Shown: positions 25,020 to 36,996, counted from the first letter of the stretch. The stretch: 64,000 nucleotides of DNA from Dryomyza anilis (GCA_951804985.1 OX638133.1:2562501-2626500), one strand, 5' to 3'. Made by a program: numbers and translations. Notes: generated by a model from the letters alone, not told the origin.

Positions 25020-25375
25020 CAGAAGAAAATAATCGACGTAAATATAGCAACCGATATTAATTGCATTCATTAGTCAATTCAGCAATGAAATTCACTAATT
25101 TATTGAAAACGTTTGCTATTTTTTCGTTAAATTAGCAATTCCGTTTGCTAATATGAATATTTGTACGTCAATGCAGCAATTATATTTGCTGCGCCGAATA
25201 AACTACTTGCTGCATTGACGTAAAAATATTCATATTAGCAAACGGAATTGCTAATTTAAAGAAGAATAGCAAATGTTTTGATTAAATTAGTGAATTTCAT
25301 TGCTGGATTGATTAATGAATCCAATTAATATCGGTTGCTATATTGACGTTGATTATTTTTTTCTGTATACAAAAA
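25020..25375. mobile_element. Family B palindromic MITE, copy 3
   Basis: The ends CAGAAGAAAATAATCGACG and, complemented, CAGAAAAAAATAATCAACG frame mirror-image arms with GTAAATATAGCAACCGAT and AATATTCATATTAGCAAACG. It is about 100 bases longer than copy 2 because more of the central arm survives. Confidence 0.7.
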
Positions 25376-25449
25376 TCTGTGTGTTGAAAAAATTCAAACT
25401 GGGTAATTTACAAAAAAACACATTTTCTATGTAATATCAATATGATGAA

Positions 25450-26071
25450 CAGTGTTCTCATTCTACTCCGATCGGAGTAGATCTACTCCATTTCATTTGG
25501 TAAAATCTACTCCTCTATTCCGGTAGTAGCATTTTCTACTCCTTTCTCATTATTTTCTACTCCCTATTACTGAAATCTACTCCCTTTTGCAAAAATTGCA
25601 AAAATATGATGATGATAACAATTTCTTGCGAATCAAATAAATTGTCAATATTATAATTTAAATAATAACTAAGATCAATAATCTGTAATATAAATGTAAT
25701 ATTTTTGACATGGTCTTAAAAATGTAGAAGTTATAATTAAATATACCTTTGTATCAGCTTTTATAAATAAAATATTGAAAACACCATGTATTTCATTGGG
25801 TATTCCAGATACACCCCAACTCTAGAATAGACCAACCCTGTATACATCAACATTATAGAAAATCCATAAAATCAGGATTGAATAAAAATATTAATATATC
25901 TATTAATTTATTTGAATCTAATGTACTAATGCATATTCCTACTCCCTTTCCATCAAATTTACTACTATATTTAATTTTCTACTCCTTTTACATCAAATCT
26001 ACTCCATTTTGCAATATTTTCAATTGTACTCCCTTTTACTCCTTTTGCATTGGCAAAAAGTGTGAACACTG
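25450..26071. mobile_element. hAT-like MITE with 8-bp target duplication
   Basis: It begins CAGTGTTCTCA and ends, complemented, CAGTGTTCACA. The exact 8-bp repeat ATGATGAA flanks it (25442-25449, 26072-26079). A CAGTG terminus with an 8-bp duplication is the hAT signature. Both arms contain repeated TCTACTCC / CTACTCCCTTTT words (25472-25585, 25930-26045). It encodes no transposase. The flanks read as family A-type sequence. Confidence 0.85.
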
Positions 26072-26850
26072 ATGATGAATTTTTATCACTAATATGTCGA
26101 AAAACAATGTCGAAAAAATTGTCGAAAAAAATGTCTAAACCTAAAAATGTCAAAATTGTAAGACCTTAAAATGCCTAAACAATTTTTGCCCGAAACTAAA
26201 AATGTCGAAAAAAAATTTGAAAGCTAGAAAATGTCAAAAAAACCTTTTAGGGATAAAGTCCAAAGTTAAAAATATTTGTCAAAGATCATTTTTGTATGGT
26301 GGTTCATATTGTAATATCTCTTGAAACTCCGATAAGGTCTCATTTTAAAACTAATAAAACAGATTTTTGAAAAATTTAAGTCTTCTTAACATGAACATGT
26401 GGTCATTATCGTTCAACATCAAATTTCATTTCCTTAAAAAAAATTGAATTCTTTAAAAAAAATCAAAATTTTTTGATATTTTATAAATGTTCGAGCCAAA
26501 TTGCATGATGGTATTTTGAAGGCATCATATTTAAAAATTTCCGCACGGATCCTAAAGGAGCTAAACATTCGAATTCGTAGTGAAGATTCGAGGACTCAGA
26601 ATTGTGGTGTCTCTTCAACGAATATGTTCTTTTTTAATATTGTTACGAAAATATGTAATTTTCCCCACTGTGCAAGCATTCAACAAGAATAAATGAGACG
26701 CAAGACAATTCAGCGCACTAAGCAATGTGTTAGAAAGAGACGGAAGAAGCGCACTGAGGCAGTGTGCGAGAAAGAGATGGAAGATCAGCGCATTAAAACA
26801 CATGAGTGCGAATGAGATGCCAATAGCATACGTCATTCACGAAACGAGTA

Positions 26851-28035
26851 CCGTCAACTGGGGTGACTTTAGACTTCCAGAGGTGACTTTGGCCAAACAA
26901 AAAATAATGTTTGCAATCAAATTTTCTCATCATCCAAGTGACTTACAGATTTCATTTCTTTTACAATAATTTTCTTTGAAGCATTTTCTATATGCGTTAA
27001 GCTATTTCCTTAACTTTTAGCACTCATATTACAATATATTAATATCTTTGTAAATGTAGCTAAAAATCATTAATTTTATTTACGAACATAATCAATTGAG
27101 TATGTAAAATATACGTATGCTATTAATACGTTACATTTTTTATGTAAGAAATTAATATATTTTCTTTCTAATAAACCATCGTTCTTAAAATTAATGTTTT
27201 TGGGGTGACTTTGGCCCGAGTGAAAGTCACCCCAAACTATACATGGAGGTGACTTTGACCCGGTTAAAACCCACATCAAATAGTTCGAATTATTTGTATA
27301 CCCAATGTTAAAATAACTCATGTGAAATTGTGGGTTTATTTGTTCCATTCTTTTCCAAATATATACTATATTTTCCCATTTTTTAAATAAACGTGTTTTA
27401 ATTTTAGTTAATATAAATGAAAAACAACGGAGATGAGATAATTGCAAAACTAAGGCGGGTACAAACTGGAAGTGACCATTATTTATCTAGAAATATTAAA
27501 AAAATATATCCACATAAGCCCTTTACTAAAAAAGAAGTGTAAAATAGTCAGAATTTATTTTTTGTAATTGATATTACATATCAGTTGACTATTTTACTTG
27601 ATTAATTCCATTTAATGAACTTGTTCTAATGAAAAATACAAAATGCTTTATGTCTTTTTCATATTAATCCTTATTACCATGCTTATTATTCGAAATATAT
27701 GGGTTTCAAGTGATCTTGATTTTCAGTAAAACATTTATGATGATATAGTATCACAGTCATCTTATAGTTCCATAAAAACTTAGATAAAATTGGTGATAAA
27801 CATGTTTGGGCCAAAGTCACCTCACGCGCGAGGTGACTTTGAACCATTTTTATTTTTATTTATTTATAATTACTGTTATTACACCATGAAATTTTGATTG
27901 CGGATGCTTAAAGAGGACATACTTACAATATTTTATAAAATAATGAAATATTAATTCCATTACAAAATAGCGAATTAAAAGCATTACAAAATCAACATAT
28001 ACAGTTTTTCGGGTCAAAGTCACCCCAGTTGACGG
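26851..28035. mobile_element. 1.19-kb Tc1/mariner-like non-autonomous element in LTR
   Basis: The 20-base ends CCGTCAACTGGGGTGACTTT are perfect inverted repeats, flanked by TA duplications (26849-26850, 28036-28037). The LTR copies at 52839-52842 and 57263-57266 show the undisturbed GAGTAGAAGG site with one TA. Internal copies of GGGGTGACTTTGGCCC and GTCACCCCA occur at about 27201-27260, and of CAAAGTCACC / GAGGTGACTTTG at about 27812-27842. No transposase is recognisable. Confidence 0.9.
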
Positions 28036-28037
28036 TA

Positions 28038-28131
28038 GAAGGTTCTCGAAACAAGTCGAACCTTGTCGAAACGTGTCGAACTGATGCATGCAGTATATAA
28101 GTGAGCCGCATCTGAGGTACAGCACTTCAGT
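28038..28131 (+). promoter_or_regulatory. LTR promoter, copy 1: heat-shock element, TATA box, initiator
   Basis: GAAGGTTCTCGAA (28038-28050) is three contiguous alternating 5-bp heat-shock units (nGAAn-nTTCn-nGAAn). TCGAA recurs every 10 bases at 28046, 28056, 28066 and 28076. TATATAAG lies at 28094-28101 and an initiator TTCAGTT at 28126-28132. The order and spacing resemble fly hsp promoters. The Tc1-like element ends 2 bases before the heat-shock element. Heat induction is an inference. Confidence 0.7.
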
Positions 28132-28867
28132 TGTGATTTGATAGTGAACTAGTGCGTCTCGTGAGTGAACATTGCTAAGCTAAATTGTATAAATTCAGCA
28201 GTTGATATAAGTGATTATTCGTTAAGTTGTTATTTAAATACATAAAGTTAATTAATACTAGTTCAAATAATACTAGTTAAAACCAAATATTAGTGTGTTT
28301 TTATTTTGTACACAATCCGGCGATACGAACTCGTAGAACAGTTTTCCGTAGACTGAATTTTCGTAACAATATCTTCGTATTTTGGAAACGTTTATCTAAA
28401 AAAACTTTTTTTGTTATATTGCAGTTTTATCGACATTTTTCGGCAAAAATGATTTCGTCCTATTAAATATCGAAATATTTAGTTTTCAAACATTTTTTTT
28501 TTCGACATTTTATTTTTCAAAATTGTTTTCGACATTTTTATTTTCCACATTTTTATCATCGGTATTTTTAGTTTCGATATTTTAAATTTCGACATATCTT
28601 ACCATATCCTATTGTATTATTTATGTATTTCGTTTTCTTCGATTTGTTCTTCATCGTCGCGAACATCAAGGTCACGTTAATCCATAACAAATTAGTTTGT
28701 TCTACTTCTCTTAAGTTTTGCGAATCCTTAAAAAAACCATCATAATTTTTGGTGCATTAGAATAAAAATAAAAGCATTAGACATGTTTATAGGAATTTTG
28801 CACTTCAAATCCATTTAATTATTCCCTTAATTTACTGTTCCAAATTCCTCAAACTTTAGCAAATGTA

Positions 28868-29621
28868 CACAGAAAAAAGAAAGTACGTCATATTGAATTC
28901 CGTTCTTCAAACCACGATTCATTGTATTCATTTTATTAATGACTAACGACATCAATGTTATGAATGCTATCATAAATATGAAGAACGCTTGGTAACTGTC
29001 GAAAAAGTATTCTTCAATATGATGAACTGTGTGTGAAGATTTCGTTTCAGCATATTAATAAACAAGAATATGAAATACAAAATATTTCACTTCATACTGA
29101 AGAATGCTGTTCTTTAAACCAAATTTCAAGCAAAATATTTATTTGTCCTTCATTTTTTACGTACTTCTCCGTTCTCAAGTAGTTCTTGTATGTTTATTCT
29201 TATATAATGCTTGCTCGACATGTATAAATTAGTGAAATGTTTTATAATATATTTATTTATAATTCCAACTTTTATTATTAAGTTATAATTATAAAAAATA
29301 TATTTAAAAAAAAAATTTGTTTAGAAAAAAAAAAAAATTAACAATATTTTTTTTTTGAAAAAAAAATTTGTTCAAAAAAATTGTATTTCAAGAGATTTTT
29401 TTTCGATTTTTTTTTTTTTTAAATTTTGTGTTTTTGTTAAAATTTTTTTTTTTTGAAAAACATTTTTTGCTATTATTTTTTCAAAACATTTTTTTTTTTT
29501 TTTTATATATTCGTAAAAAAAATATATTTATAAATAGTATGAACAAATTCATATTTGATAGTTGGTGAAAAAATTCATAATACTTATGAATAAATTCATC
29601 ATATTGATGAATTTTTTTCTG
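28868..29621 (+). mobile_element. Family A MITE, copy 2
   Basis: It starts CACAGAAAAAAGAAAG after TA (28866-28867) and ends TTTTTTTCTG before TA (29622-29623). The diagnostic TTCCGTTCTTCAAACC and the TGAAAAAATTCATAATAC right-arm word are present. About 29280-29520 is runs of A and T. Confidence 0.75.
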
Positions 29622-29623
29622 TA

Positions 29624-32255
29624 TACTTGTCATAAAAATGACACTTCATTATATAACATTACCCGTCAGTGTCTTCGTGACTTTATTTCGCGGTTTCAAT
29701 TTTCTTTGCTTTCTTATTTCGTACGTGTTTCTGACTTCACTTCTGGTTGACCCACTTTTGTCCAGTGTTTTATAACCAACATGCAGTCTCCATTTCTTCA
29801 ACAGTCTTGGACATTCGTGGCCATTTCATTATTGCATGAGCAAATAGTGGCAGCTGTGGTTATCTAACTATTGAGGACGGCATCGTTTCACCATTATTTT
29901 GCACAAACACGCATACATTTCGAGTACTCATTTTGCAACCACAAACAATCACAGATCGTTTGGTTATAATAACAACCAGCAGTGTAATGAATACCAACAT
30001 TTTGTGCACAGACAAACGCACGCAATAACAAAAAAAAAATATTCTGTCTGTGCCACACTCCATCCAATGAGATGTGGACCCTATACGACCGCACATTGTA
30101 ACTCACATTGCGAAGGCAGCCATGGTTTGCTATGAGTGTGATGAACTTTATCACTGGTCCGTCTACAGTTATAGATGGGAAAAATTTTGTTGGTTGGTTG
30201 GTTGGGCTGTAGGAAAATTTGTGTGGAAATGAAACACTTTCATTTCCCATTGAATTGCCAACCGCAGAGAATAACTTCCGTTGTCGACCGACAACCGATT
30301 GTCTGAGGTTGGCAGGAAGTCATCAATAGTGCGACCGTGTACAATGATGACGCCGCCGACGACACTTGAATCAGGAGGGAATAGGCAAAAACTCGCTTTG
30401 GAGAGTATTGAAAAGCAAAGAGGACAGAAGAACGGATTCGCAATTTGTCTGTTTCTTGCACACTACGTAATACGACTCATTACATTGTACGGCAGTTCAT
30501 TAATATCTATGAGGTAATTTTGGCGTCTTTGGTTCATTCTCTGTGTAGACTCCAGAGAAAATTTAAATAATTCTGCTAGTTCTGGTCGGGAAATGTTTAT
30601 TTTTTACCTGCCGGGGTGACTGACAGTGGAGGGCATAGAATATGAATCAAATTTGAATGCAAAACTGTAAAAAAATCATCTACCGATTTGGTTGTAAGGG
30701 TATTTTGAATTCCCTGGTTTCGAATCAAGACTTAAGGATGAATTTTTTGCTACACTGCGCGACCACAAACAGCATGATTTCCTGCACTACCAAAACAATT
30801 TCCCATCGTATAATAATTTACATCTTATTGCTAAAAGCCAAATGAGGGGAATATTGTTTCGCATACCGTAAATTAATGTCGGCTTTGTACATATTGTACT
30901 TGGACTAAACTAAACTTTCAATTCCTCTTACAGTAACACAATATAGAAGCTCTATTAATTGTTTAGGTATGAAGCTATTATTCGCCCCAGTTTTGCCATC
31001 CCCTTTCGACAGACCGTTTATTTTTCTGCACTGTTGCTTTCATTTAGAAACTGGATGAAATGTATTGTGTGGTTTATCCATAAGAAAAAAAAAAGCCTTA
31101 CATTTCCGTACACTTCGACAGATGCCCCGCACAAAGTATTTGTATATCCAGTGTGCCACTTCTACTGTTTATTCCCCACACCTCGATTATACTGTAGATA
31201 TTAAACCAAATAAGACCTCTCAAGTAATCAGAAATTAAGGTTGGTTCTTCTACTTCGCTCTTTACAAATGTAACTTTTGAAATATGCGTACTACATCATA
31301 TTAAAAATGCGTCGTTGAGTTTACTGTAAGAGTATTAAGTATAATTTTTAATACCTCTCAATTCTAGGCGAAGCGAAATGGTACAAGGCATGCATAGTCG
31401 AACTCATTCTACCGTCTACCAAACCACATAAAATAAGTGCGAAATATGAGTTCGTTGACTTTTTAGCGTCATACTTTTAATAATTTCTAATTTGATACGA
31501 ATCACGGTTTTTTATCATTCCCTTTCTTTGTAAAGAACTCAGTTTTCTTAAGTTTATTGTTGGCGTACCAGGAGAGTCGCTTCTTTTTTGCTTATCTAAA
31601 TATATAATTCAAACAACCGTGCATTCTGCACCCAATATGATTTCTTCACTAAATTCTCACCTCATGCGAAACTTTTCTTGAGTGCTCTTCACGGTATGTG
31701 TTATGCGTATTTTGCAAACTTTTGGAGGATAGCATATCAGTGTGTCAACGTAAGCGTAAGATTGAGTTTTAATCCTACAATTAGTATTAGGGATGAGATG
31801 ATTCGAGCATCTCTAAAACTAACTAAAGAGTTTCATGGAAATAAAATTTTTGTATGACCTTATACTGGATACCAGATGAAATTGTACCATAAAAAAACGA
31901 TGACTGGCACATCTGTGTGATAATACAAATTGCTATATTTTCAACTCTGGGGGGACTTATTGGGTACGAAGTGAGATCCGGCACATCTGCGGTCACAAGA
32001 ACGGTAGGGTTCATTTTGTACGTGTTCATGACTCCCTCGTGACCATAAAACAAATCTGCCTCTAGACTACACTTATGGTTCCAAGATATCGATTGTTGTG
32101 TAAGGTTTCGTCGGTACGTGTCGGAATAGTACACGAAGCATATAAGAAAACAAGAGTTCTACATAAATGCAAAGAATTGAAAGTTATAGATAGAGTTTTG
32201 AATATTTTCATATTTCATATTGAATATTTTGATGATTCTTTGTAGCGAAGCACAA
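29624..32255. other. Unique-looking sequence, no gene supported
   Basis: Base composition is more even here than in the flanks. Open frames of up to about 118 codons occur on both strands at 29860-30250 but carry no recognisable domain and overlap one another. Confidence 0.4.
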
Positions 32256-32257
32256 TA

Positions 32258-32843
32258 CACTCAAAATAAAATCTGCTTAAAAACACAAAATCATTCGTGT
32301 ATTTTACGAAAAAAATTCATGAAATTTCTCCACGAAATATTTTGTAAAAAACACGAAAGAACTTTCGTATTATTAATGATAAAATTACGAATATTCTTTA
32401 TTTATTTTATGAAACTATTCGTAGATTTTATCTACGAAAGTCATTCGTACATCATATGAAATATTGTTATTTTTATTCGTAATTTATTGGAATTTTACGA
32501 ATCTTTCGTAATTCGTATTTACTAATTACTCGTAGAATTCTCTATTACTCACAATTTACGAAAGTCTGATAAATCATTCGTAAAATCTGTTATTATTTCG
32601 TAAAAAAGAATTGTAATATAAAATAATATAATAAAAGTTTCATAATTTACACAAAACATTCGTAATTTTGTTGTTGTTTTAATTTTATGAATATTGATTC
32701 GTTATATATAGAATCGTTCGTTAAAAATATTTTGGAACAAAAAAATATGTTTCGTGTATTCTACGAATTATACGTGTATTTTACGAAACAAAAAATTACG
32801 AAAAAAAACATTTCGTAAAATGTCATTGGAATTATTTTGAGTG
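32258..32843. mobile_element. Family E MITE (TTTCGTAAAA words), copy 1
   Basis: The ends CACTCAAAATAA are perfect inverted repeats flanked by TA (32256-32257, 32844-32845). The 586-bp interior contains many copies of TTTTACGAAA / TTTCGTAAAA and ATTCGTA. No coding sequence is present. A related fragment lies at 44075-44800. Confidence 0.85.
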
Positions 32844-32896
32844 TATGAATAGTTAAAATTTTTTTTTTATAAGATATACTTTTAACTCAAAAACTT

Positions 32897-33153
32897 CTAC
32901 ACTATTTACAAATGTAATTCAGAAAAGATCAATTGAAATTCAGAAATTTCATTTGAAATTAAAAAGACATCAAATGGAATTTCTGAATTTCAATTGATGT
33001 CTTTTGAATTTAAAATGAGTTTTTTAAATTTGAAATGGAATTTCTGAATTTCAAGTGATGTCTTTTGAATTTCCAATGGAATTTCTGAGTTTCAATTGAT
33101 GTTTTTTTGAAATTCAATTGGTCTTTTCTGAATTATATTTGTCAATAGTGTAG
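32897..33153. mobile_element. 257-bp MITE with 50-bp inverted ends
   Basis: CTACACTATTTACAAATGTA at the left matches the complemented right end CTACACTATTGACAAATATA, and the match continues through ATTCAGAAAAGA. The centre has three diverged repeats of TGGAATTTCTGAATTTCAA followed by GATGTCTTTTGAATTT. No clear target duplication is visible outside the TTC/GAA at the tips. Confidence 0.75.
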
Positions 33154-33299
33154 AATTTATTCAAACGGGTGAAAAATCTTATCAAAATGGTGACTTTGTA
33201 AAAAAATCAATACAAATTTAAAAAATAATTCAGTTTTGATTGATTGTTAGAAATCTGTGCTAATATAAGACCATATTATAGAATCCAGACGGACTTTAA

Positions 33300-34027
33300 C
33301 AGCCAGATATTGTATCTCGATAATTGACGAAAGTAGTCACGCACGCCCGTGTGACTGACTTTTTGTATTTTGTAAAACCCAAAACGTCTGACGTCACACG
33401 GTTTGCGCCGACGTAAAGAAATAATTTGTGTTTCATAAAACTCAACCGCACGAATATTGTGTCATATTAGACGGCACCTTTTTTGGCTCCGTTTTCTAAA
33501 ATTTTCACAAAAAAAAGCACTAGTTGCACCTAAAAAGGATGAAGAACAACTTCAAATAATTTTTGAATACACTACACATTTCTTTTCATCCAAGAAATAA
33601 GTTTACAAAGCAAATTAGAAAAAATTGCAAAAATGAAGAAAATCACACAAACAAATATTTGACATTTTTTTCAATACATCTGTTTTTTGTTTACTGAAAA
33701 TCTATGTTTTTCTATTTTCCAAACCCAAATCATCGCAAAATTATGAATGGTTTGCGTATTTGCTAAAATAATATAGATTTTAGTAATGCCAGATTCAAAA
33801 ATTTGGTAATTTCGACTAAATTTTTATTTATTTTGGATCAAGTTTGATTGTTGGTAACGCTACATGTTTGGATGTTTACAGCGGTTTCATAGAACGTAAG
33901 AGAGAACAAAGTCAACGTAAGAGCCAACGGGCGGAGTGCGTGAAGATATGAAATACAACTTTTCAGACGATGTGAGAGTACTCACATGTGAGAGGACTCA
34001 GTCACATCGAGATACAATATATGGCTG
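33300..34027. mobile_element. 728-bp element with inverted ends
   Basis: CAGCCAGATATTGTATCTCG and, complemented, CAGCCATATATTGTATCTCG form the termini. TAA lies just outside both (33297-33299 and 34028-34030). A 3-bp TAA duplication fits PIF/Harbinger-like elements, but this is only suggestive. No transposase is visible in the interior. Confidence 0.6.
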
Positions 34028-34029
34028 TA

Positions 34030-34977
34030 AGTATTTATTTTATATTCATTGTTTTGAGTTCAGAAAAGGAATAAATGAATTCCAAAATATGTAGGTAAAA
34101 ATTAAATTTCGACAAATCCTAATAAAAATCCCAATATTAAATAAAAAACTATTCCCACAAATGTAAACAGTTAATTACGCTAATTATCTGTTCAAACCTC
34201 TATGCGATAATTTAGCATTTTGTCTGATATGAACCATGTTCATTTTATGCCGAGTCACTTAAATGAATAATGGTATCAAAACTGTTGGTGCTAATGGAGG
34301 TGGAGGCATAAATGGATAAACCTTAAAACAAAGGATTTTCCAGTAAACGTAAAGTTAAAAATACAACAACTAACGAAAGAACACAGAAACGAATTACAAA
34401 AGAGTTTTTTTTTAGGAGTTATATCAGACGAGATATGGAGCCGAGATAGGGAGAATAGGGAGAAATATGCATTTGTAAAGTGAAGCAAGTTTTGAATACG
34501 TCGTTTAAACTAGGAATATGCAAGGAAAATATAATGTGTTCATTTATGATTGCTACACAGCAAAAAAAAAATCGGAACGACATATTTTTCTTCAGTAATT
34601 ATTTCTTGTAAATCTTGTAAATCATAATTGAGAACAACATTTATAATACGTATTTACAAGTTCTTATATAAACGTCAAATATTTGTGGACATTTTGAAGG
34701 GTTTTGGAAGTCAAATATATATTAAAACTATAGAAGAGCCTGTGGTAAAGTGGAACACGTTTTAATTTGACTCAAAAAAAAAAGTTTGAATAGTTGAATA
34801 ATTGAATAATTTATTAAATTCTTTTGGAGAGTCAATGATCTAACTTTTTGCATTAGCAGAATACTATTGATATGTCTTTTAATGGATTTTTGAGTGATTT
34901 TTCAAAACAGCTTAATTTTAGACTTGTTGAAAAATGTTGGGGTAATGGGGGAAACTACAATTTTTTTTACGAAAATG
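34030..34977. other. No recognised feature
   Basis: AT-rich sequence without an array, inverted repeat or credible frame. Confidence 0.4.
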
Positions 34978-35738
34978 CACAGAAAAAAATGAACAACATA
35001 TTGATGAATTCCGTTCTTCAAACCATTCATAACATTAATGTCTAACGACATCAATGATATGAATGCGATCATAAATATGATAAACGCTTGGTAACTGTCG
35101 AAAAAGTGTTCTTCAATACGATGAACTCTATGTGAAGAATACGTTTCATCATATTAATAAACAAGAACATAAAATACAACATATTTTAATTTGAATTGAA
35201 GAATGCGGTTCATCAAACCAAATGTCAATCAAAATATTTATTATTCGTTCATTTTTTGCCGTACTTCTCAGTTCTCAAGTAGTTCTTGTATGTTATTTCA
35301 TACATAGTTTAATGTTTTATAATATATTTATTTATAATTACAAATTTCAATTAATAAAAAGTTTATTTATAAAAAATATATATTAAAAAAATCGAAAAAA
35401 TATATTTCAGATACATTTTTATTTTATTTTTACAACAACACTTTTTTTCAAATTATTTTCTGAAAACAATTTTTTTTTTCTTGAAAAATTCGTAAAAATT
35501 ATTCATAAATATTATGAATAAATTTATCAATATGACGATTCAATTTCATTGTATAGAATATTTCGTTCTTCACTATGATGTTCGATAGTACGAATAATTT
35601 CGTATATATAATTAATGTTTTCATCAATATGTCATTTAAGGAACGATGGTACCAATATGATGAATCTGGTAGTTGGTGAAAAAATTCATAATATTTATGA
35701 AAAAAATTCATCATATTGCTGAATTTTTTTTTCCAGTG
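34978..35738 (+). mobile_element. Family A MITE, copy 3
   Basis: It begins CACAGAAAAAAATGAAC and ends TTTTTTTTTCCAGTG. The diagnostic left-arm TTCCGTTCTTCAAACC and right-arm GGTAGTTGGTGAAAAAATTC are present, with an A/T-run centre at 35370-35490. It is colinear with the copies at 28868-29621 and 61470-61934. Confidence 0.75.
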
Positions 35739-36052
35739 AGCTATTTTAGTTTTTCTTTTTTGTGTTTTGTTTTTTCATGACAAAGTCAAATATATTAAGG
35801 ATAAGAAAACATTATTATAAAATAATAAAAAAGAATGGTGCAAAAAATGTACCAAAAATTTCACCAACTACCAAGATTCATCATATTGATGAATTCATTC
35901 ATTCATTGAATTAAAATCGTATTTTTGAAATGTTTTTCATTTTCAATATTTTTTTTTTACATCAAATTTCAAACACAATGTATCTCCATTTACACATTTA
36001 TGTATTTATAATTCTTAAATGATTTATCCTATCCTATTAATATAATAAATCT

Positions 36053-36155
36053 GTTTGTTCGTTTGTACGTTTGTACGTTTGTACGTTTGTACGTTTGTAC
36101 GTTTGTACGTTTGTACGTTTGTACGTTTGTACGTTTGTCCGTTTGTACGTTTGTT
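36053..36155 (+). repeat. (GTTTGTAC)n microsatellite, about 12 units
   Basis: An almost perfect 8-bp repeat that grades into the GTTTGTTC junction of the 282-bp repeats. Confidence 0.9.
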
Positions 36156-36996
36156 CCGCTTCTCCGTCTAAACGGCTGATCCGATTTCCCTGAAATTTTT
36201 ACCACAGATGCGGTATGGTCTGGAAGGAATAATAGGCTATATATGGGCGGAATTGGACAAAGAGGCGTGGCACCTCCCATACAACCTAAACATTCAATAC
36301 GATATAACTCGGCACTTTCACCAGCTACGAACATGAAACAAAAAACTCAAATACACAAAAAAATTTAAAAACAAAAAAACAAAAGCACAAAACAAAACAA
36401 AATCAAAAATACAAAAGCAAAAGCAATCACGTTTGTTCCGCTTCTCCGTCTAAACGGCTGATCCGATTTTCTTGAAATTTTTACCACAGATGCGGTATGG
36501 TCTGGAAGGAATGATAGGCTATATATGGGCGGGATTGGACAAAGAGGCGTGGCACCTCCCATACAACCTAAACTTTCAATACGATATAACTCGGCACTTT
36601 CACCAGCTACGAACATGAAACAAAAAACTCAAATACACAAAAATAATTAAAAACAAAAAACCAAAAGCACAAAACAAAACAAAAGCAAAAATACAAAAAC
36701 AAAAGCAATCACGTTTGTTCCGCTTCTCCGTCTAAACGGCTGATCCGATTGTCTTGAAATTTTTACCACAGATGCGGTATGGTCTGGAAGGAATGATAGG
36801 CTATATATGGGCGGGATTGGGCAAAGAGGCGTGGCACCTCCCATGCAACCTAAACACGGTATAACTCGGCACTTTCACCAGCAACGAACATGAAACAAAA
36901 AACTCAAATACAAAAAAAAAAAATAAAAACAAAAAAGCAAAAGCACAACACAAAACAAAAGCAAAAATACATAAACAAAACCAATCACATAAAACC
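36151..36996 (+). repeat. Three tandem 282-bp repeats
   Basis: TTGTTCCGCTTCTCCG recurs at 36151, 36433 and 36715, exactly 282 bases apart. Each unit contains CTAAACGGCTGATCCGAT, AGGCGTGGCACCTCCC and an A/C-rich spacer. 282 is divisible by three, so the same minus-strand peptide (with PLCPIPPIYS) appears three times; it is not a gene. The last unit leads directly into the minisatellite. Confidence 0.9.

Larger units (their letters stand above)
26641..28368 (+). mobile_element. Solo LTR, copy 1, interrupted by Tc1-like element
   Basis: It begins TGTTACGAAAA and ends TTTTCGTAACA, with ATAT on both sides (26637-26640, 28369-28372). Without the 1185-bp insertion and its duplicated TA it is 541 bp long. 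The copies at 52622-53077 (plus) and 56947-57448 (minus) match it. No internal retroviral-type coding sequence is present, so it arose by LTR-LTR recombination. ATAT targets and TG...CA ends resemble Drosophila 17.6/297-type Ty3/gypsy elements, but the clade is inferred only. Confidence 0.85.
26093..28597. mobile_element. Foldback element of TGTCGAAAAA words, split by LTR
   Basis: The left arm (26093-26250) repeats TGTCGAAAAA and AAAAATGTC; the right arm (28420-28597) repeats the complement, TTTTTCGACATTTT. The outer ends ATATGTCGAAA are inverted. The solo LTR at 26641-28368 lies between the arms, so the original element would be about 0.8 kb. Boundaries are approximate and no target duplication was fixed. 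Confidence 0.55.

Noticed and set aside
27076..27447. 123-codon open frame on the minus strand inside the Tc1-like element
   Set aside because: No transposase motif or DDE residues; AT-rich chance frame between the repeated terminal words.
36029..36844. Three similar minus-strand peptides with PLCPIPPIYS
   Set aside because: They are the three 282-bp tandem repeats of the Helitron read in a phase-preserving frame, not a gene family.
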